A DNA stretch of 11,016 nt, from assembly GCA_900546385.1 (NCBI GenBank), contig URCT01000088.1:1-11016 (forward strand), written 5' to 3'. The stretch comes from an uncultured Eubacteriales bacterium (GTDB lineage: Bacteria > Bacillota > Clostridia > Oscillospirales > CAG-382). The position numbers and the translations under genes were made by a program. Below, piece after piece: positions 6,591 to 11,016 of this stretch (position 1 is its first letter; each line of letters opens with the position of its first letter). The notes beneath the pieces are model-generated. The model ran no database searches. It saw only the letters and a list, made by a program, of their open reading frames with translations, and was not told where the DNA came from.

Positions 6591-7484
6591 CTATGCTCTT
6601 GGGTGAAACTTCAAATAGGAATCCTTCATGCGTTTTTTGATATAATCGGCATACACCTGGGTGGAAGAAATATCCGCGTGGCCTAAGATTTCTTTGATAT
6701 CGTGGATATCCGCACCGTTTTCAAGTAAGTGTGTGGCAAAGGAATGGCGCAAGGTATGCGGTGTGATGGTCTTTTCGATACCGGCCTGCGCCGCGTAGCC
6801 TTTGAGGATTTTCCAAAAGCCCTGCCGCGTCATGCGCGTACCGCCGATATTGACGAACAGCGCATTGGTTTCGTCTTGGACAAGAAAGCAGCGCGAAGCG
6901 GTCAAGTAGGTCTTCAAGGCATTCACCGCGGTCGGGTACAGAAAAATGGTACGCTCGTGCGGTTTTGCGCCTTCGCCGCGGCAAACGACATACCCGAGAA
7001 CCAAATTCAAATCCGTCACATCGAGCGTAATCAGTTCGGTGACCTTCATGCCGGTCGCGTACATCATTTCAAGCATGGCTTTGTCGCGAATACCTTTGAT
7101 TTCCGTTGTATCCGGTTGGTTTAACAGCAAATCAATCTCTTTTGCCGAAAGGATTTCAAAATCCTTCTTTTCGACCTTATCGTTTTTGACGGCACGTGCC
7201 GGATTTTCGGAAATAACGCCGCCGACAAGCAAGTATTTATAAAAGCTGCGAACAGACGACATGGCGCGCGAAACGGAGGAAGCCGAAAAGCCTTTATCGG
7301 TCAGAGCTTTTTTGTAAGCGGCAATCTCATTGCCGGTGACCGAGAGCAAATCCACGGGAATTTCGGCCGTAAACGCCGCAAAGCCTGTCAGATCTCTCTG
7401 ATAGGCAGCAACGGTATTTTGAGATGCGCTTTTGGAAAGCGCAAGGTACGACAGAAAGTCGTCAACCGTTTTTACGTGCGTCAT
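6591..7484 (-). CDS. xerD: XerD-like tyrosine recombinase with degenerate catalytic residues
   Basis: The 297-aa protein has XerD length and layout: an N-terminal SAM-like domain (about 5-88, with SQNTVAAYQRDL and SSVRSFYKYLL) and a C-terminal catalytic domain. H243 and R246 (HTLRHSFATHLL), H269 (LGHADISSTQ) and nucleophile Y278 are present. The first catalytic arginine, normally in TGLRVSEL, is lysine here (K147, TGMKVTEL, codon AAG at 7046-7044). The beta-hairpin lysine, normally GKG, is glutamate (E171, RGEGAKPHER), although K174 nearby might substitute. Strand exchange may therefore be weak, lost, or dependent on a partner. The start ATG 7484 has AAGGAG ten bases upstream. The gene follows proC by 33 bases and shares its transcript. 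The xerD name rests on domain layout and similarity; a specialised paralogue is possible. Confidence 0.85.
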   Translation of the reverse strand: MTHVKTVDDFLSYLALSKSASQNTVAAYQRDLTGFAAFTAEIPVDLLSVTGNEIAAYKKALTDKGFSASSVSRAMSSVRSFYKYLLVGGVISENPARAVKNDKVEKKDFEILSAKEIDLLLNQPDTTEIKGIRDKAMLEMMYATGMKVTELITLDVTDLNLVLGYVVCRGEGAKPHERTIFLYPTAVNALKTYLTASRCFLVQDETNALFVNIGGTRMTRQGFWKILKGYAAQAGIEKTITPHTLRHSFATHLLENGADIHDIKEILGHADISSTQVYADYIKKRMKDSYLKFHPRA

Positions 7485-7517
7485 GCTTCGAAAACTCCTT
7501 GATTATAATAAATGCTT

Positions 7518-8318
7518 TTAGCGTGCAATCTCCTCGGCTCTTTGCGTGCAGGCGTTCATGGCGTTGGAGACAATTTCACAGAAATTGTCTTTTTCGAAGC
7601 TCTTCAAGGAAGCTTCGGTAGTGCCTTTGGGAGATGCAACCATGCGGATTAGTTCATCCGGATCGAGCTTTGAATGGATGAGCATTTCCGCAGAACCCTT
7701 TAAGGTTTGGAAAACGAGATCCTTTGCAACAGCATGGTCGATGCCTTGCGCGACCGCATTGTCGATCATGGCCTTTGCAAACAGATATACATAAGCCGGG
7801 CTTGAAGAATTGACCGAAATCACGGCGTTCATCTGTTCCTCCGGAAGAGAAACAACACTGCCGGAAGCGGCAAACAGACCGCAGATTTTGGTATACAGTC
7901 TGTCGTCAACCGCGCTGTTGCGGGAGATGGCCGTTGCACCACAGCCGATAAGAAGCGGCGTGTTGGGCATTACACGGACAACCGGGAAATCGGCTTCTAA
8001 GGTTTTGCAGATATAGGCGGTCGAAATGGCGGCAGCGATGGAAATAAAGACTTTTTTCTGACCGGCTACCGTATTTTTGATACCATTCAAAACGGTTTCA
8101 TAGTCCTGCGGCTTGACGGCAAGCAAGATGACTTCGGAAGCGTTTACAGCCGCATTCACCGTGTCGGCACAGTTGACGCCCAGCTCGGCAAAAGCCGGAT
8201 ATTTTTCGGTTTTAATATCGTAGACAGTGATATCCGCCGCTTTGATACGGCCGGAAGAAATGACGGAACGAAGAATCGCGGTAGCCATGTTGCCGGCACC
8301 GATTGAAGTAAGACGCAA
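7518..8318 (-). CDS. proC: Pyrroline-5-carboxylate reductase
   Basis: ProC catalyses the last step of proline synthesis, reducing 1-pyrroline-5-carboxylate with NAD(P)H in the cytoplasm. With the TTG start at 8318 the product is 266 aa, the usual ProC size. It opens with the Rossmann motif RLTSIGAGNMA (residues 2-12), followed by VRVMPNTPLLIGCGATAI and the C-terminal dimerisation and active-site domain with SSPAYVYLFAKAMIDNAV and MVASPKGTTEASL. TTG is chosen because GGAAAGG lies about nine bases upstream and the Rossmann strand starts right after it; an in-frame GTG at 8330 is an alternative. The frame stays open upstream to an ATG at 8444, but that extension overlaps the promoter and lacks ProC similarity. 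xerD is co-transcribed downstream. Confidence 0.93.
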   Translation of the reverse strand: MRLTSIGAGNMATAILRSVISSGRIKAADITVYDIKTEKYPAFAELGVNCADTVNAAVNASEVILLAVKPQDYETVLNGIKNTVAGQKKVFISIAAAISTAYICKTLEADFPVVRVMPNTPLLIGCGATAISRNSAVDDRLYTKICGLFAASGSVVSLPEEQMNAVISVNSSSPAYVYLFAKAMIDNAVAQGIDHAVAKDLVFQTLKGSAEMLIHSKLDPDELIRMVASPKGTTEASLKSFEKDNFCEIVSNAMNACTQRAEEIAR

Positions 8319-8360
8319 AGAGAACACACCTTTCCGGAAACAGAGCAAATAAAAGCGCAA

Positions 8361-8391
8361 TGCAAAACTTTGCACTGCGACAACTTTGTCG
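8361..8391. repeat. Two adjacent 14-bp palindromes in the proC leader
   Basis: TGCAAAACTTTGCA (8361-8374; arms TGCAAA and TTTGCA) is followed after CTG by CGACAACTTTGTCG (8378-8391; arms CGACAA and TTGTCG). Both share the core ACTTTG, 17 bases apart. They lie between the proC -10 element and its start codon, so they will be in the transcript leader or serve as operators just past the transcription start. Confidence 0.6.
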
Positions 8392-8415
8392 TGTAACATT
8401 TTTCGAACTGCCAAT

Positions 8416-8444
8416 ATTATACTGCATTTCCGGGTAAATTTCAA
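8416..8444 (-). promoter_or_regulatory. proC: Sigma-A promoter of proC-xerD
   Basis: On the minus strand TTGAAA (8444-8439, five of six to consensus) and a perfect TATAAT (8421-8416) are separated by exactly 17 bases. The predicted transcription start near 8409 gives a leader of about 90 bases that contains two palindromes and the GGAAAGG ribosome binding site of proC. Confidence 0.85.
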
Positions 8445-8489
8445 GATGTTTTGCGAAGTTTATCCATTTTCGTAAATTATGCCAATATG

Positions 8490-8514
8490 TTATGTAAACT
8501 ACATTATGTAAACT
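8490..8514. repeat. Tandem repeat of a dif-arm-like 11-mer
   Basis: TTATGTAAACT occurs at 8490-8500 and again at 8504-8514, separated by ACA (14-base period). The 11-mer is identical, as I recall it, to the right (XerD-binding) arm of the Bacillus subtilis dif site. The copies are in direct, not inverted, orientation, and neither has a convincing left arm at the normal spacing: the best candidate, 8487-8497, matches the B. subtilis left arm at about 5 of 11 positions. The repeat ends 46 bases upstream of the proC -35 element. It may be a relic or variant Xer site, a regulator site, or chance. Confidence 0.5.
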
Positions 8515-8737
8515 CGTGCAACCGATCGCATTTCTGTCAAGATATGCGATTTACTCTTTTGTCGGAACACAACATCTTGTAATTCGAGTCTTGCCTGCAT
8601 TTTTTCGAAATATCTGCCGTTTTTGCTGCGTTTTATGCAACTTGCCTATATCGATATTCCGAAATCCGTCACTTAAGACAAAGAAATCCGTGCACTTGCA
8701 GTTTCCGTTTCCTTTTATTGGTACAAGCAAAAGGCAT
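8515..8737. other. Gene-free stretch with short direct repeats
   Basis: No gene with a credible start and ribosome binding site was found here on either strand. The stretch holds a weak hairpin (ATCGCAT at 8525-8531 with ATGCGAT at 8544-8550) and a direct repeat GAAATCCGT (8661-8669 and 8683-8691, each followed within two bases by ACTT, 22-base period). A minus-strand TTGACA near 8541-8536 has no matching -10. Together with the flanking proC promoter and the ABC terminator this makes up the largest gap in the window (8445-8791). Confidence 0.5.
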
Positions 8738-8774
8738 AAAAAAAGCCGCTCCGCGTGTAATGCCGGAGCGGCTT
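8738..8774 (-). terminator. Rho-independent terminator of the ABC exporter operon
   Basis: On the minus strand AAGCCGCTCCG (8774-8764) pairs perfectly with CGGAGCGGCTT (8753-8743) around a 10-base loop, followed by seven T residues. It lies 18 bases past the stop of the 658-aa ABC protein. Confidence 0.92.
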
Positions 8775-8791
8775 GCCGGAAACAGAATCAG

Positions 8792-10768
8792 TTAATCCAA
8801 CTCTTTTTTACCGGTATACAATTCGTAGTATCTGCCCTTTAAGGCAAGCAGGTCTTCATGACTGCCGCGCTCGATGATCTCGCCTTTTTCGAGAACCATG
8901 ATCGCATCGGCGTTTCGCACCGTGGACAGGCGGTGCGCGATGACGAAGGTGGTGCGGTTGCTCATCAGGCGATCCATGCCGTGTTCGATATGCCGTTCAG
9001 TACGGGTATCGACCGAGCTTGTTGCTTCGTCAAGCACCAAAATCGGTGCTTTGCTGATGGCGGCACGGGCGATGTTCAACAGCTGTCTTTGGCCTTGCGA
9101 AAGGTTAGCGCCGTCGCCCTCAATCATGGTGTCGTAGCCATTTTCGAGACGCATGATAAAGCTGTGTGCGCTGGCTGTTTTTGCCGCTTCAACGACCTCT
9201 TCGTCGGTTGCGTCGAGCCGGCCGTAACGGATATTTTCCCGAACCGTGCCGGTGAACAGATGCGTATCCTGTAACACCATCGCTATATGCTTGCGAAGTT
9301 CTTTTAGCCGGATATCGCGGATGTTCACACCGTCGATGGTGATCTCTCCGGAATCGATATCATAGAACCGGTTTAACAGATTGGTGATGGTCGTCTTCCC
9401 TGCACCGGTCGAGCCGACAAACGCGATTTTCTGACCGGGCTTTGCGTACAGCGAAATATCTTTTAAGATCGTTTTATCCGGGTTATAGCCGAAGGTTACG
9501 TGCTTTAATTCGACGTAGCCCTTCATATTCTTCATGTCTGAAGCGTTCGGCACATCCTCCGGTTCTTCTTTCATATCGATGATGCGGAAAACGCGTTCTG
9601 CACCGGCAAGTGCCGAAAAGATGGTGCTCATCTGCTGGGAAATGTTGTTGATCGGGAACGAGAACTGACGCGAATAGTTGGAAAAGACAGTCAGGGCGCC
9701 AGGCATTAAGCCGCTCGTGCAAATTAAAATTCCTCCGACGCCGACCGTAATGGCGTAGCTGATTTGCGAGGTGTTGCCCATGATCGGCCCCATAATGCCG
9801 CCGTAGAACTGCGCCTTAAACTGCTTGTCGCGCAAATCGTCATTGAGAAGGCCGAATTCCTCGACCGAATCCTCTTCGTGATTAAAGACCTTGATGACCT
9901 TCTGCCCGGTCACCGTTTCTTCGATATAGCCGTTGACTGCGCCGAGGGCTGCCTGTTGGCCGGTGTAATACTTGCGGCTCTTTCCGGCAATAAGCATACC
10001 GCCTTTGGCGAAAATCGGCACAAATACAACCGTCACAAGCGTTAAGATAAGGTTGGTTGAAATCATGAAGAACAGCGTGCCGATGAGCGTTACGGCACCG
10101 GAAATGACGGAGACAAGCGAGTTGTCGAGCATGGTTCCGATGTTATCGACATCGTTGGTAAAGCGGCTCATGATTTCGCCGGTCGGGTTGTTGTCGTAGA
10201 AGCGAACCGGCAGTTTCTGAATTTTGGAAAACAAGTCGTTGCGGATACGTTCGAGCGTTCCCTGCGAAACCGTGAGCATTAAGCGGTTCTGTAAATAGCT
10301 TGCCGCAACGCCGACAAGGTATACGGCAATTAACAGAACAAGAGCTGCGGCGATGTATACCATCACAGCACCGAATTCGTATTTCTGCGCAACGGAATCA
10401 AGAAGGCCGCTGATGTTGTTTGCGAAAGAGGAAATCACGTTGTCGGAAACGCGTTCCATCAAGCTGAGGTTGGCCGATTCGTTCGGCGAAACATACAGAA
10501 CAAGCTTGTTAATAATCGGCGCCAACATGAACGAGCCGATAAGGCTTGTCACCGTGCTGAACAGCATTAAGAACAGCACACAGATAAGCTGTACTTTATA
10601 TGCACCGACATAGTGAAACAGGCGTTTGATCGTGTTTTTCGTATCCTTCGGCTTGCCTTTGCCCATACCGTGCGGGCCGCCCGGGCCACGCATCATGGGC
10701 ATACCGCGCTTTTCGGCCGAGGCGGAGGAATTATACTGTTTTTGCAATTCTTGCAAGGATCTTGCCAT
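8792..10768 (-). CDS. ABC exporter half, fused permease and ATPase (catalytically complete subunit)
   Basis: A 658-aa half-transporter of the multidrug/lipid exporter type: a transmembrane domain (about 48-395) with six predicted helices, then a nucleotide-binding domain. Walker A is GSTGAGKTT (452-460), the Q-loop glutamine is Q500 (VLQDTHLF), the signature is LSQGQ (556-560), Walker B ILVLDE ends in catalytic E581, the D-loop is SSVDTRTE, and the H-loop histidine is H612 (VIAHRLSTV). The cytoplasmic N-terminus is unusually rich in Met, Gly, Pro and Lys (about 22-44). ATG 10768 is chosen because GGAGG sits seven bases upstream; the GTG two codons earlier is too close to it. It starts two bases after the stop of the upstream ABC gene, so the pair should form a heterodimer. 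The substrate cannot be read from sequence. Confidence 0.95.
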   Translation of the reverse strand: MARSLQELQKQYNSSASAEKRGMPMMRGPGGPHGMGKGKPKDTKNTIKRLFHYVGAYKVQLICVLFLMLFSTVTSLIGSFMLAPIINKLVLYVSPNESANLSLMERVSDNVISSFANNISGLLDSVAQKYEFGAVMVYIAAALVLLIAVYLVGVAASYLQNRLMLTVSQGTLERIRNDLFSKIQKLPVRFYDNNPTGEIMSRFTNDVDNIGTMLDNSLVSVISGAVTLIGTLFFMISTNLILTLVTVVFVPIFAKGGMLIAGKSRKYYTGQQAALGAVNGYIEETVTGQKVIKVFNHEEDSVEEFGLLNDDLRDKQFKAQFYGGIMGPIMGNTSQISYAITVGVGGILICTSGLMPGALTVFSNYSRQFSFPINNISQQMSTIFSALAGAERVFRIIDMKEEPEDVPNASDMKNMKGYVELKHVTFGYNPDKTILKDISLYAKPGQKIAFVGSTGAGKTTITNLLNRFYDIDSGEITIDGVNIRDIRLKELRKHIAMVLQDTHLFTGTVRENIRYGRLDATDEEVVEAAKTASAHSFIMRLENGYDTMIEGDGANLSQGQRQLLNIARAAISKAPILVLDEATSSVDTRTERHIEHGMDRLMSNRTTFVIAHRLSTVRNADAIMVLEKGEIIERGSHEDLLALKGRYYELYTGKKELD

Positions 10769-10770
10769 AC

Positions 10771-11016
10771 TCACGCCTCCTTTTTCTTTTGTTCCATTTG
10801 GGAATCATAAATTTCACGGTATTCTTCGTTGCCGGCAAGCAATTCTTCGTGTGTGCCGACACCGGTGATACGTCCGTCGTTCATAACGACGATTTGGTCG
10901 GCATCCATCACGGAGGTGATACGCTGGGCAATCACGATTTTGGTGGAATCCTTTAATCCCGTGCGGAACTGTTCGCGGATTTTGGCTTCGGTTGCCGTAT
11001 CGACAGCACTGGTCGA
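10771..11016 (-). CDS. ABC exporter partner half, C-terminal 81 residues (5' part outside the window)
   Basis: The open frame enters from the right edge and ends at TGA 10773-10771. The visible part is the end of a nucleotide-binding domain: D-loop STSAVDTATE, H-loop region IVIAQRITSV, then MNDGRITGVGTHEELL and a helical, Lys- and Glu-rich tail (MEQKKKEA). The H-loop histidine is glutamine, as is common in the non-canonical subunit of heterodimeric exporters of Firmicutes, so this half probably carries a degenerate ATP site and pairs with the complete subunit encoded two bases downstream. The other NBD motifs lie outside the window. Confidence 0.92.
   Translation of the reverse strand, partial: STSAVDTATEAKIREQFRTGLKDSTKIVIAQRITSVMDADQIVVMNDGRITGVGTHEELLAGNEEYREIYDSQMEQKKKEA

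Noticed and set aside
8319..8444. N-terminal extension of proC to an upstream ATG at 8444
   Set aside because: The extra 42 codons overlap the -35/-10 promoter and leader palindromes, lack ProC similarity, and precede the Rossmann start; the TTG at 8318 has a ribosome binding site and gives the normal length.
8473..8514. A complete canonical dif site
   Set aside because: Only the right-arm 11-mer matches; no inverted left arm occurs at the required 6-8 base spacing, so I report repeats only, not a dif site.
8525..8550. Hairpin ATCGCAT/ATGCGAT as a terminator or RNA element
   Set aside because: Seven-base arms with a 12-base loop and no clean T-tract; too weak to call.
8516..8842. Plus-strand 108-codon frame in the intergenic gap
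   Set aside because: It runs through the ABC operon terminator and into the ABC coding end, and has no ribosome binding site or recognisable similarity.

Overview
The window looks like a chromosomal segment of a low-to-medium GC Gram-positive bacterium, most likely a spore-forming Clostridia member (Eubacteriales / Oscillospiraceae-like). The reasons are strong AGGAGG-type Shine-Dalgarno sites, GTG and TTG starts, a CwlD-type amidase (a spore-cortex enzyme), a YesL/DUF624 membrane protein, a DUF6873 protein, and a Clostridia-style heterodimeric ABC exporter with a Met/Gly/Pro-rich N-terminus. The assignment is inferred from gene content; no rRNA or other taxonomic marker is present. I found no tRNA, rRNA, insertion sequence, prophage or CRISPR array.

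Layout, left to right. (1) A minus-strand cluster reads from 4271 down to the left edge: a five-helix membrane protein of unknown function, a cwlD-like amidase, radA (DNA repair), a DUF6873 guanidino-modifying-enzyme-fold protein that overlaps the radA stop by 4 bases, a 200-base spacer with a perfect AT-rich palindrome, and the start of an acyl-ACP thioesterase cut by the window edge. (2) On the plus strand, divergent from that cluster, is a tyrosine recombinase with all catalytic residues (4356-5387), with its own promoter and a strong terminator. (3) Convergent to it on the minus strand is a DUF624/YesL-like membrane protein with an unusual acidic loop. (4) Further right on the minus strand is a proC-xerD pair with a good sigma-A promoter and a terminator. 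This XerD has substitutions at two catalytic positions. (5) A 347-base gene-free stretch (8445-8791) holds a tandem repeat matching one arm of the Bacillus subtilis dif site, further short repeats and a terminator. (6) At the right is a minus-strand two-gene ABC exporter operon: one complete half (658 aa) with an intact ATP site, and the C-terminus of its partner, whose H-loop histidine is glutamine.

Most genes are ordinary housekeeping or membrane functions. The points most worth a second look are the pair of Xer-type recombinases about 1.2 kb apart, one catalytically complete and one degenerate, together with dif-arm-like tandem repeats just upstream of the proC-xerD promoter; paired palindromes in the proC leader; and the AT-rich palindrome with a possible small basic ORF ahead of the thioesterase gene. 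I did not find convincing evidence of a wholly new system.
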